64,000 bases of DNA, from assembly GCA_002394605.1 (NCBI GenBank), contig DGUI01000011.1, forward strand, positions 62,001 through 126,000, given 5' to 3'. The notes below the pieces were generated by a model. That model worked only from the letters and a program-made list of their open reading frames with translations, searched no databases and was not told the DNA's origin. Positions 34,610 to 42,305 of the stretch are shown in pieces (position 1 is the first letter of the stretch; the number at the start of each line of letters is the position of its first letter). Both the position numbers and the translations under genes were made by a program. Source of the DNA: Mageeibacillus sp. UBA4314 (lineage in GTDB: Bacteria > Bacillota > Clostridia > Saccharofermentanales > Saccharofermentanaceae).

Positions 34610-35992
34610 TCATTCTCCTGCTTCTTCAGACTTGCCGGCAACAAAATCGCCGTCAAAGCAAGCAGAACACTGCTTACAGTGGATATCCTTAAGAGAAGCC
34701 CTCAATGACTCAAGGCTGATATATCCGAGGGAATCAGCACCGATGAGGTCACGTATCTCTTCTGTAGTCTTGGTATGGGCAGGAAGATCCTGTACCCTGT
34801 CTGCATTAACGCCATAGCAGCATGCAAACTTGACCGGTGGGGATGCGAGTCTCAGATGTACTTCCCTGGCACCGTTCTCACGCATGAACTTGATGATATG
34901 CTTTGTGGTGGTACCTCTTACGAGGGAATCATCAACGATACAGATGCTCTTGCCCTTAACAGCACTCTTGAGCACTGAGAACTTCATCCTTACGGCGAGT
35001 TCTCTCTGACCCTGCGTACTCTTGATAAATGTTCTTCCTACATATCTGTTCTTCAGCAGGCCCATTCCGAAAGGAACTCCCAATGAATCAGCATATCCCA
35101 AAGCAGCGGCATTACCCGAGTCAGGAGCTCCGATAACCAGATCACAGCTGCATGGCTGTTCCTTGGCAAGAGCCTTGCCGGCATTGTATCTGGATTCAAA
35201 GATCTCAGTTCCGTCGATAGTGCTGTCAGGTCTTGCTACATATACATATTCAAAGATACATACATGACCGTCAGCAACTCTGTCGGCCTTATCATCAAAG
35301 AAGAGCGAAGATACGCCCTCATCCGAGATGGAGATTATCTCACCGGGTTCAATATCCCTGATAAACTCTGCACCGATCGCATCGAAAGCGCATGACTCAG
35401 ATGACAGGAAGTACCTCTCGCCTGTCCTGCCGAGAGCCAGAGGCCTTAAGCCGTGGGGATCCCTGACACCGATCAGCTTGTTCTCGGTCATGAAGATCAT
35501 GGAATAGACGCCCTTGATCTGCTTCATGCTGGCCAGAATGGCGTGCTCACAGTCATCAGTCGTGATCCTGTTGCGCGAGAAAAGCGACAATATGAGCTCT
35601 GAATCTGTTCCTGACTGGAAGATCGCACCCATATTCTTGAGTTCATCCCTGAGAGAATCACTGTTGAGGATAACGGAATCACAGGTAAGACCTATGTTTC
35701 CGACCCTGGACTTGATCAATACGGGCTGGATGCCGTCTGCACCCATTGCCTTGTCAGAGCCGCCCCTGGCATGACCGATACCACAAAAACCGGGAAGAGC
35801 CGACAAAGTAACTTCATCGAAGATATCAGATACCATTCCCATCTGCTTGTGGACCAGGAAAGATCCGTTATCATTCACAGCGATACCGGCAGACTCCTGT
35901 CCGCGGTGCTGAAGCGAGAAGACACCGTAATACATGTCTTTCGCAATGTCCATCTTGCCTGTCCTGTCAAAACTACCAAATACTCCGCTCAT
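34610..35992 (-). CDS. purF: Amidophosphoribosyltransferase with a degenerate glutaminase site
   Basis: A 460-residue PurF homologue. The phosphoribosyltransferase half is intact (PRPP loop CIVDDSLVRGTTTKH, 351-365; CIFEYVYVARPDS), and Cys245, Cys391 or 392, Cys442 and Cys445 fit the Fe-S ligands of the B. subtilis enzyme. The N-terminal Ntn glutaminase half is altered: the protein starts Met-Ser-Gly-Val-Phe-Gly where the catalytic Cys should follow Met (codon AGC), RYST is RGGS (76-79), and HNGN is CDSV (104-107). QHRGQESAG and TDSE remain. Glutamine hydrolysis is therefore doubtful; ammonia-dependent amination or a separate glutaminase is inferred. No propeptide is encoded upstream. Confidence 0.93.
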   Translation of the reverse strand: MSGVFGSFDRTGKMDIAKDMYYGVFSLQHRGQESAGIAVNDNGSFLVHKQMGMVSDIFDEVTLSALPGFCGIGHARGGSDKAMGADGIQPVLIKSRVGNIGLTCDSVILNSDSLRDELKNMGAIFQSGTDSELILSLFSRNRITTDDCEHAILASMKQIKGVYSMIFMTENKLIGVRDPHGLRPLALGRTGERYFLSSESCAFDAIGAEFIRDIEPGEIISISDEGVSSLFFDDKADRVADGHVCIFEYVYVARPDSTIDGTEIFESRYNAGKALAKEQPCSCDLVIGAPDSGNAAALGYADSLGVPFGMGLLKNRYVGRTFIKSTQGQRELAVRMKFSVLKSAVKGKSICIVDDSLVRGTTTKHIIKFMRENGAREVHLRLASPPVKFACCYGVNADRVQDLPAHTKTTEEIRDLIGADSLGYISLESLRASLKDIHCKQCSACFDGDFVAGKSEEAGE

Positions 35993-35999
35993 AACAACC

Positions 36000-36500
36000 T
36001 CACATCTCGTTTATTTTTGTCTGGAGCCTTGCATCCCTCTGTTCAACAGAAGCTGCAAGTGACTCTTTATATTCAGAAAGCTTGAGCGACAGAGCTTCAT
36101 CACCCAGAGCAAGGATCTGACAGGCAAGTATGGCCGCGTTGGATCCGCCGTCTATGGCTACAGTGGCGACCGGGATGCCTGTAGGCATCTGGACTGTCGC
36201 ATAGAGCGCATCAACACCGTTAAGAGCACCGCCCTTGCAGGGGACTCCGATAACGGGAAGCACTGTATTGGCAGCAAGCACGCCTGCAAGGTGTGCGGCA
36301 AGTCCTGCAGCTGCGATTATAACACCAAAGCCGCCGTCCTTTGCACCTGAAGCAAGTGCGATCGCCCTGCCGGGAGTCCTGTGAGCCGAAGCAACGTGAG
36401 CCTCAAATTCAACACCGAACTGCTTCAGGAGCTTAAAACAACCTTCCATGACGGGAAAATCCGAATCGGATCCCATAACAACAAGAACCTTCTTACTCAT
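36000..36500 (-). CDS. purE: N5-carboxyaminoimidazole ribonucleotide mutase
   Basis: A 166-residue class I PurE, moving the carboxyl group of N5-CAIR to C4 to give CAIR. Conserved: MGSDSDFPVMEG, SAHRTPGRA, IAAAGLAAHLAGVLAA and PVIGVP. PurK is not adjacent. ATG follows GAATGGAG. It starts 20 bases after the capA-like gene with no terminator between, and heads the purE-F-N-O-H series, seven bases before purF. Confidence 0.96.
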   Translation of the reverse strand: MSKKVLVVMGSDSDFPVMEGCFKLLKQFGVEFEAHVASAHRTPGRAIALASGAKDGGFGVIIAAAGLAAHLAGVLAANTVLPVIGVPCKGGALNGVDALYATVQMPTGIPVATVAIDGGSNAAILACQILALGDEALSLKLSEYKESLAASVEQRDARLQTKINEM

Positions 36501-36520
36501 AACCGTTCTCCATTCAATTA

Positions 36521-37654
36521 TTATTCATCCTCCTGGGACCATCCGAGCCTGGACAGCACCCTGTAATACTTCTCGCTGCCCCACTCATAAGGCACGGGGC
36601 AAAAATCATTACCGACAGAACTAGTCTGACAGAAAGGAATGCATGTGAGTCTATAGTCTACACAATTTCCGGACTCAGAGTCCATTACAAATTTACATTG
36701 TAATATTACAGAATCCGGATCTGACAGCCAGAGATTCCCGCCAAAGCAGAAATTCGAGATGCTGTAAGCTATCCACTTGCCGTTATACTTCTCGATGGGC
36801 TGCAGTCTGTGAGGATGACCGCCTACAACAATATCTACTCCGTGATCGATCAGGTTATGGCCAAGATAAATCTGCTTGTCATTTGGAAGATACTTCGCCT
36901 CATCGCCCCAGTGAGCCGTAGCGATGATGATGTCACAGCCCTTCTCCTTGAGTTCACTGATCCTGGCATATGCAAGATTGATATTGTCCCAGTCACAGAT
37001 ACCGAACATACCGATAGTGTAATCACCTACCTGGTAAGTTGCCGCAGTATTCTGGTCGCTCCATGTGATACCGGCACAGTACAGATTGAAGGTCGTATCG
37101 CTGTATCCCTTATCATAGAAGTCCATTGTATGATTATTTGCCAGGTTCACCGCATCGATGCCGGCAGTCGTCAGCATCTTAAGGTTCTCGGGAGGCATAG
37201 CGAAAACAAACTCCTTATCCTTATGCTCCGTTGCAGCAGTCACGGCGCCTTCAAGATTTGCTATCGTCAGATCATCATCCTTAAAGATGTCCGAACAGTT
37301 CTTGAAGCAGTAATTCATATCATTATCCACCACATACTCAAACGACTTCTCGCCGCCCGTGCTCTTCGCCTCGGAGCATAATGTTATATCTCCGACAAAC
37401 GATACGGTAATGATATCCTGCATCTTTGCAGTCGTGGTGGGAGCAGAACTTGAGTCTTCAGTACTCTCGGAAGGATCAGTATCTTCGCTCGTGTCAGGAC
37501 CGCTGATATCTGTAATCTCAGAAGAGTCCGGAGCAGGTGAAGTCTCAGACTGTCCGGATTCCTCAGTTTGCAGCAAACAACCCATAACACTCATGGAGAT
37601 GGAGAAGATGCCGATCAAAGATAATAAACTTAATAACCTCTTATTACTAACCAT
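36521..37654 (-). CDS. CapA-family lipoprotein
   Basis: About 377 residues. A lipoprotein signal ends in VMGC; an Asp/Ser/Thr-rich spacer of 55 residues precedes a calcineurin-like CapA/PGA_cap domain: FVGDITL, ANLEGAV, DAVNLANNHTMDF, IIATAHWGDE and VVGGHPHRLQP, with full metal ligands. Family members are linked to poly-gamma-glutamate handling or capsule anchoring; no pgsBC genes are here, so a general surface hydrolase role is equally possible. Start is uncertain: ATG 37652-37654, or GTG 37670-37672 overlapping the cellulase stop. Co-transcribed with the GH5 gene. Confidence 0.87.
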   Translation of the reverse strand: MVSNKRLLSLLSLIGIFSISMSVMGCLLQTEESGQSETSPAPDSSEITDISGPDTSEDTDPSESTEDSSSAPTTTAKMQDIITVSFVGDITLCSEAKSTGGEKSFEYVVDNDMNYCFKNCSDIFKDDDLTIANLEGAVTAATEHKDKEFVFAMPPENLKMLTTAGIDAVNLANNHTMDFYDKGYSDTTFNLYCAGITWSDQNTAATYQVGDYTIGMFGICDWDNINLAYARISELKEKGCDIIIATAHWGDEAKYLPNDKQIYLGHNLIDHGVDIVVGGHPHRLQPIEKYNGKWIAYSISNFCFGGNLWLSDPDSVILQCKFVMDSESGNCVDYRLTCIPFCQTSSVGNDFCPVPYEWGSEKYYRVLSRLGWSQEDE

Positions 37655-37668
37655 ACTATGACAGTTTA

Positions 37669-38847
37669 TCACTCCTTGTCGAGAAGTATATCCCTAATAA
37701 ACAATCCGGAGTCAGAAATAAACTCGTCACACCAGTGGCCTGCAAACTTCTCGGCAACTGTAAGGATCTTGGATCTGAACTTAAGTGCATTGGAAGACTC
37801 GGCTGCCGAACCGCCGATGGACCAGTTGCACCAGCTGATGTTATGCTCCTTCATGAAATCGATCCACTCACGTGTCTCATCGAGATAGAGCTGACCCTTA
37901 CCTGAATCAACTGTCGTTCCCCATTCGGTTACAAAGATCGCAATACCGTTCTTATTTGCTTCAAGTATCTTGTCTCTGTACTCCTGGCCGTGAGAACCGG
38001 CATAGAAATGGAGAGTATACATAAGGTTGTCACCCTTAAGAGGGCTCTTGGAAGCTATATCGACATCGCGGCTCCATGTCGGAGTGCCGACAACGATGAT
38101 ATTATCGGGGTCATTAGCCCTGATCGCCTTGATGACCTTCTTGGCATAAGGCTTGATGCAGTCCCAGTCAACGGGCTTGTCAGGATCGTCGTATCTTGTC
38201 TTGTTGGGCTCGTTGCAGATCTCATAGATGATATTCGGGCAATCCTTATACAGTGCCGAGATGCGCGAGAAGAAATCAACAGCCTCATCAGTATGCTTGT
38301 TAGGGTCACCGTCTATGAGAATATGCCAATCAACGATCACATAGACTCCCTGCTTGATGCAGAGATCAACGTCCTTGCAGATCTCATTGAAATACTTCTC
38401 AGGAGCTGCCGTATAGTTATCGACATCGCCTTCAGTTGCCATAGCAAGCCTTATGATGTCGCATCCCCAGTCTTCAGCCAGTGTCTGGACGGTAGCTGCG
38501 CTGACAAAACTGCCGCAGCCGTTGAGCATATATGTGCTCATACCGCGAAGCTGGACCTTGTCACCATGTTCGTCAACCATGTCAGTACCCTTGACAGACA
38601 GCTGTCCATGAACTTCAACGGGCTTTACGGTAACCTTTGCAGTACTTGTGGGACCCTTGGAAGGAGTAGTCTCGGTCGTCACGACCGGCTCAGTCTCCTC
38701 AGGGGTTGTCTCAGTCGTTGTAGTCGTAGCTTCTGTTGAAGGAAGCGTCTCATCCGGGAGCTTCGTTGAACAGGAAGAAAAAACACTGGATGCCATGAGA
38801 AAAGCAAGGATCAAAGCAGTCATTCTGCGGATCTTGGGATGTGACAT
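37669..38847 (-). CDS. GH5 endoglucanase lipoprotein
   Basis: A 392-residue secreted glycoside hydrolase family 5 enzyme. The signal peptide ends at a lipobox with Cys26 (SVFSSC), followed by a Thr/Glu linker of about 40 residues and a (beta/alpha)8 domain with QLRGMSTYML, RLAMATEG, DWHIL, acid/base Glu213 in YEICNEPN and nucleophile Glu308 in FVTEWG. Probably cuts cellulose or beta-glucan outside the cell while tethered to the membrane. No carbohydrate-binding module or dockerin. ATG 38845-38847 follows GAGAGG. Its promoter shares a module with the esterase-like gene at 7.4 kb. Confidence 0.94.
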   Translation of the reverse strand: MSHPKIRRMTALILAFLMASSVFSSCSTKLPDETLPSTEATTTTTETTPEETEPVVTTETTPSKGPTSTAKVTVKPVEVHGQLSVKGTDMVDEHGDKVQLRGMSTYMLNGCGSFVSAATVQTLAEDWGCDIIRLAMATEGDVDNYTAAPEKYFNEICKDVDLCIKQGVYVIVDWHILIDGDPNKHTDEAVDFFSRISALYKDCPNIIYEICNEPNKTRYDDPDKPVDWDCIKPYAKKVIKAIRANDPDNIIVVGTPTWSRDVDIASKSPLKGDNLMYTLHFYAGSHGQEYRDKILEANKNGIAIFVTEWGTTVDSGKGQLYLDETREWIDFMKEHNISWCNWSIGGSAAESSNALKFRSKILTVAEKFAGHWCDEFISDSGLFIRDILLDKE

Positions 38848-38894
38848 AGGCGGACCTCTCAAAAAATATTATGAATTCTTTTCTTTATAGTGAT

Positions 38895-38931
38895 ATTATA
38901 AAACAAGTTATTCAATTAACCTAACACGAAT
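38895..38931 (-). promoter_or_regulatory. Putative activator-type promoter of the GH5-capA operon
   Basis: Minus strand: ATTCGTGTTAG (38921-38931), AATTGAATAA (38908-38917), TATAAT (38895-38900). The -35 position (TAGGTT) is poor and overlaps the ATTCGTGTTAG element. The same order of blocks is seen at 8300-8335. Confidence 0.5.
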
Positions 38932-39005
38932 TGAAGATTTTATGAATCGCAACTTGTGCATGTTGCCATATTGTGTTCACAATTTATATACTTTTTGTTA
39001 AAATC

Positions 39006-39030
39006 ATTCGTGTTAGTTTACTTTTATAAT
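39006..39030 (+). promoter_or_regulatory. Promoter of the HEAT-repeat gene with ATTCGTGTTAG element
   Basis: ATTCGTGTTAG (39006-39016) is followed after eight bases by TATAAT (39025-39030). TAAAATC precedes the element here and, four bases further out, in the divergent copy at 38921-38931, so the two form a long inverted repeat flanking the intergenic region. Confidence 0.5.
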
Positions 39031-39061
39031 ATATTTAGATCATAACTTTAGGAGCGGATCT

Positions 39062-39403
39062 ATGGCACGAATTGATGCAATCAGAGAGAAAATACAGAAA
39101 TTAGGCAGAAAGCAGAAGCTTGATGCCCTGATAAAGTACGCTTCCGACGGTGATGATATGATAAGAGCAGAAGTTGCAATTGCGATGGGAATGATCTCGA
39201 CTTATGAGTCCGGCATGGCTTTGATCCCGCTTTTGAGAGATTCTTCTCCAATGGTAAGAGCTGCAGCAGCTACTTCTGCAGCAGACATCAACGCCAAGCA
39301 CTGTGAAGAATATGTTAAGAAGCTGGCTTTTGCTGACTCAGACCCTAACGTAAGGAATGTGGCGAAGGCTGCTTTCGACAGGCTTAAGACAAGCGTTGTC
39401 TGA
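39062..39403 (+). CDS. HEAT-repeat-like small protein
   Basis: A 113-residue all-helical protein with two to three HEAT-like repeats (RKQKLDALIKYASDGDDMIRAEVAIAMG, GMALIPLLRDSSPMVRAAAATSAADI, YVKKLAFADSDPNVRNVAKAAFDRL). No catalytic residues; such proteins usually act as binding scaffolds. ATG 39062 follows TTTAGGAGCGG. It is transcribed alone, divergently from the GH5 gene, and ends in a strong terminator. The partner is unknown; shared regulation with the cellulase is suggested by the promoter repeat. Confidence 0.8.
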   Translation: MARIDAIREKIQKLGRKQKLDALIKYASDGDDMIRAEVAIAMGMISTYESGMALIPLLRDSSPMVRAAAATSAADINAKHCEEYVKKLAFADSDPNVRNVAKAAFDRLKTSVV

Positions 39404-39426
39404 TGTCTGACAAGATCTGATAACAT

Positions 39427-39462
39427 AACGGCTGCCTCAGATGAGACAGCCGTTTATTTTTT
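39427..39462 (+). terminator. Terminator of the HEAT-repeat gene
   Basis: AACGGCTG/CAGCCGTT stem (39427-39434, 39447-39454) followed by TATTTTTT. The A-rich left flank gives weak bidirectionality for the convergent cdaA gene. Confidence 0.9.
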
Positions 39463-39487
39463 CCCTTGATATACGCTTAAACCCGGA

Positions 39488-41032
39488 TCAGTTAATGGAA
39501 TATACAGTAACCGATATGGTCTCAGGAAGCTGCTGCTCGATTCTGAAGTATACTGAGGAATCCTTGGCCTGAACGACTACGGGAAGCTCTACCACACCGA
39601 TCTTGGAGCCGTCAAGCGAAGAATAATCAACAGAGGCTATAATGTCAGATGAAGACAGCGACTGAATGGTATTCTGACGTCCTACTACCGTAAGGTCTAT
39701 CGAATCGATAGGATATGATACATCGATATTCTCCGGCGTATCTGTCGAAGAATAAGATATTGGAACATTGATGGTCTTGCTGACAACAGGGTTATTATTG
39801 ACCTGGATGTACATCCACAGACCGATCGAGAACAAAAGTGAGATTACTAAGTAAGCAACTCTCTCAATGGCACCTACTCTCTGGGCATTAGACACTTCCT
39901 CTGCCTCGCGGGTCTTCAGATTGACTTGTACAGGGGAAGCTCCCGCTGTCTCAGAGGCGGTCGTATTGACATTCTGCGATACGGCAGGCTGTGCAGTTAC
40001 GGCAGCTGCTGCAGTATCAGAGGCAGTCTCTTTTGTCTTCTCGAGGATATCAGGATCTGGTTCGCCGGTCTCGATCTCAACAGCCCTGGGAGCCTTCCTG
40101 ACCTCAACGTTCTTATGTTTCCTGAACTTGCTGATGACCTTGCCTATGCCCTTCTTCGAATGCTCGTACTCACCTGCACCAAGCAGATAAGAGAGGTTTG
40201 CTTCAAGCTCCTTCTCATCTAGCATCTCAAAAAGCATTCCGTTGACAGCGATCGAGCAGCGTCCGCGCTCTTCAGAGACAACTACCGCAACAGTGTCACC
40301 CATCTCGCTCGCGCCTACAGCCGCTCTGTGCCTTGTTCCACTCCTCTCAAGGTTATGCATAGTAACCGACAGTGGCACATGGCATCTTGCAGCAATGATC
40401 TTGCCATCCCTGATCAGGAGTCCGCCGTCATGCATGGGCGAACCTTTATAGAATATGGACTGAAGGACAGAATTGGTTACCGTAGAATCGAACTTGACTA
40501 CATTCTCCTGAGTTAAGAGTTCATCGAGTTTTGTAGTACGTTCGATGAGGATCAGTGCTCCTGTGTAAGTCTTGCACATCTCCTTACAGGCAAAGCAGAT
40601 CTCATGGATAAGCGATGACAACTGCTTCTCGTCCTGGTTCTCGTTGCCGACCTTGAAGAAATCCTTGATGGATCCGGATCTGAGACCGACAGTCTCCAAT
40701 GCTCGCCTGAACTCAGGCTGGAACAGGATTATGAAGAAGAACGCAAATACGTAGAGCAACCTGTTGAAGAGGAATCCGACCATCTGCAGACCCAAGAAGG
40801 AACACAGGATAACAAAGAAGAGTATCAGGATAATACCCTTGATGAGCTGCCAGGCTCTTGTCTGTCTGAGGAACATGATGATCCAGAAGAACAGCATCGT
40901 GACAAAGACGATATCGATGATATATCTGACGATGTCCCAGGGACCGCCGAAGAAAAGATATCCGTCACCAAGGCTGGCAACGAGTTCTCTGAAAAATTCA
41001 ACTATCTGCGATAAGATTGAATCTTCGCCCAT
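39488..41032 (-). CDS. cdaA: CdaA-CdaR fusion: diadenylate cyclase with YbbR regulatory domain
   Basis: A 514-residue single polypeptide. Residues 1-~285 are CdaA: three N-terminal helices (about 37-105) and a DisA_N cyclase domain with HDGGLLI (201-207) and TRHRAAVGASE (233-243), which joins two ATP into c-di-AMP. After an Ala/Thr/Glu linker (about 310-385) comes a fourth helix (392-410) and one YbbR domain (418-512, NVPISYSS...TVVGRQNTIQSL). In B. subtilis CdaR, with YbbR repeats outside the membrane, is a separate gene next to cdaA and adjusts its activity. Here both are one chain, topologically consistent (cyclase inside, YbbR outside). glmM is not adjacent. ATG follows CCGGAGGAAG. Confidence 0.95.
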   Translation of the reverse strand: MGEDSILSQIVEFFRELVASLGDGYLFFGGPWDIVRYIIDIVFVTMLFFWIIMFLRQTRAWQLIKGIILILFFVILCSFLGLQMVGFLFNRLLYVFAFFFIILFQPEFRRALETVGLRSGSIKDFFKVGNENQDEKQLSSLIHEICFACKEMCKTYTGALILIERTTKLDELLTQENVVKFDSTVTNSVLQSIFYKGSPMHDGGLLIRDGKIIAARCHVPLSVTMHNLERSGTRHRAAVGASEMGDTVAVVVSEERGRCSIAVNGMLFEMLDEKELEANLSYLLGAGEYEHSKKGIGKVISKFRKHKNVEVRKAPRAVEIETGEPDPDILEKTKETASDTAAAAVTAQPAVSQNVNTTASETAGASPVQVNLKTREAEEVSNAQRVGAIERVAYLVISLLFSIGLWMYIQVNNNPVVSKTINVPISYSSTDTPENIDVSYPIDSIDLTVVGRQNTIQSLSSSDIIASVDYSSLDGSKIGVVELPVVVQAKDSSVYFRIEQQLPETISVTVYSIN

Positions 41033-41078
41033 ATCTTCCTCCGGTCAAATGCTTATTCTAAAATTATAACATAATGAA

Positions 41079-42305
41079 CTATGTTGTTTCACTCAATTGC
41101 GTGGCATTTTTGCCGTTCTCGAGTTCTTCCATGTACTGAACATATGTAAGAGCCGTATCAGATCCCTTCATGGCCGTACCGAGGATGACAAAAGCGACAT
41201 TGTTGATTCGCGTCTTAAGCAAGTCTCCCTCTTCAGTCTTCAGGATCGGATCAAGCCTTGTCATGGAATCAAGGAATGTCCCTCTGACCATACCCTCGAA
41301 ATCCTGCAGCTCAAGGTTCTTCGTGTCATGCATGTCCTTGATCGCGTCAAAGTTGTAATCAAAACTGTCAAAAAAGACCACCGGGATCAGATTGTTGTCA
41401 AAAGGCACATAATCAGACTTATTCTCCGATATCTCACTGTAAACATCCTCGGAGCCGTCATTATTAAAGTCCTTCCTTATGCCTGACTCGTTGTAGAGAA
41501 GATTAAATCCGTTTACCGAATACAGGGAATTCTCATAACAGACGTCATAAGCCTGATAGAGCTTACGTCTGAGTGAATACTTGCGTCCCGGCAGAAGAGA
41601 ACTCATCCCGCTGCTCGCATAGATCTTATCTCCTGCATAGATGCTGTCTATGCAGAACATCGCCTCGAGCTTGGACTTAACATCAGGGGTGAGCGCATTG
41701 AAGAAAGACTTCGCCCCGGCATAATCGTCAGAAGATGCTCCAAAGGCGACAAATATCACGTTATAAGCCATATTACTGTAGTTTGGGAGTTCCCGGGCGC
41801 ATGTCATAAGGGCTCCGATACCCGAAGCATTGTCATTTATGCCGTCGTAATCATATGTTACGGCCTTATCACCCTTCTCCTCTTTTTGTGATGCGTTGAA
41901 TTTATCAAGGTCTTTCTTCGAATACTTGCTGTCATAATGAGCACCGATGACAACATAACGCTCTGTAGGGATATAATCAGTCGTTCCATCGCTCTTGCTG
42001 TAGAATCCGGATCCCTTCCTGATCGCAACATAGTTATTGGACTGCTTACCGTCAGAACCGGTAAAAGACTGAACCTGGACATCATACCCGAGCTTCTCGA
42101 ACTCGGCCCTGATCATCTCACCTGCCTGTGCTTCCTCAGAGGAATAAGCCTTGCGGAAAGGGTATTTAGAGGCAAGCTCACGGGCAAGATCAGCACCATA
42201 TGATCCAAAATCCGCAGGGATCTTGCTTCCGTCATCCTTCTTACAGCCGGTAAACAAGGACATTACAATCGTAAGCACCAGTATGAACGCGATCAGTCTG
42301 CGCAT
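41079..42305 (-). CDS. M28-like peptidase lipoprotein with altered catalytic site
   Basis: A 408-residue lipoprotein (lipobox FTGC, Cys21) with the M28 zinc aminopeptidase fold. Metal-site motifs GAHYDS (His123/Asp125), GINDNASG (Asp158) and CIDS (Asp220) are present. However, the segment that normally reads GAEE, supplying the general-base Glu and a metal-ligand Glu, is FGASSDD here (Ser191-Ser192). It may be inactive, use a nearby acid (Asp193/194), or bind peptides only. It overlaps the dehydroquinate-synthase-like gene by 13 bases and so is translated with it. Confidence 0.85.
   Translation of the reverse strand: MRRLIAFILVLTIVMSLFTGCKKDDGSKIPADFGSYGADLARELASKYPFRKAYSSEEAQAGEMIRAEFEKLGYDVQVQSFTGSDGKQSNNYVAIRKGSGFYSKSDGTTDYIPTERYVVIGAHYDSKYSKKDLDKFNASQKEEKGDKAVTYDYDGINDNASGIGALMTCARELPNYSNMAYNVIFVAFGASSDDYAGAKSFFNALTPDVKSKLEAMFCIDSIYAGDKIYASSGMSSLLPGRKYSLRRKLYQAYDVCYENSLYSVNGFNLLYNESGIRKDFNNDGSEDVYSEISENKSDYVPFDNNLIPVVFFDSFDYNFDAIKDMHDTKNLELQDFEGMVRGTFLDSMTRLDPILKTEEGDLLKTRINNVAFVILGTAMKGSDTALTYVQYMEELENGKNATQLSETT

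Noticed and set aside
36521..37654. Poly-gamma-glutamate capsule synthesis locus
   Set aside because: Only a CapA-family domain is present; no pgsB/pgsC ligase genes are in the window.
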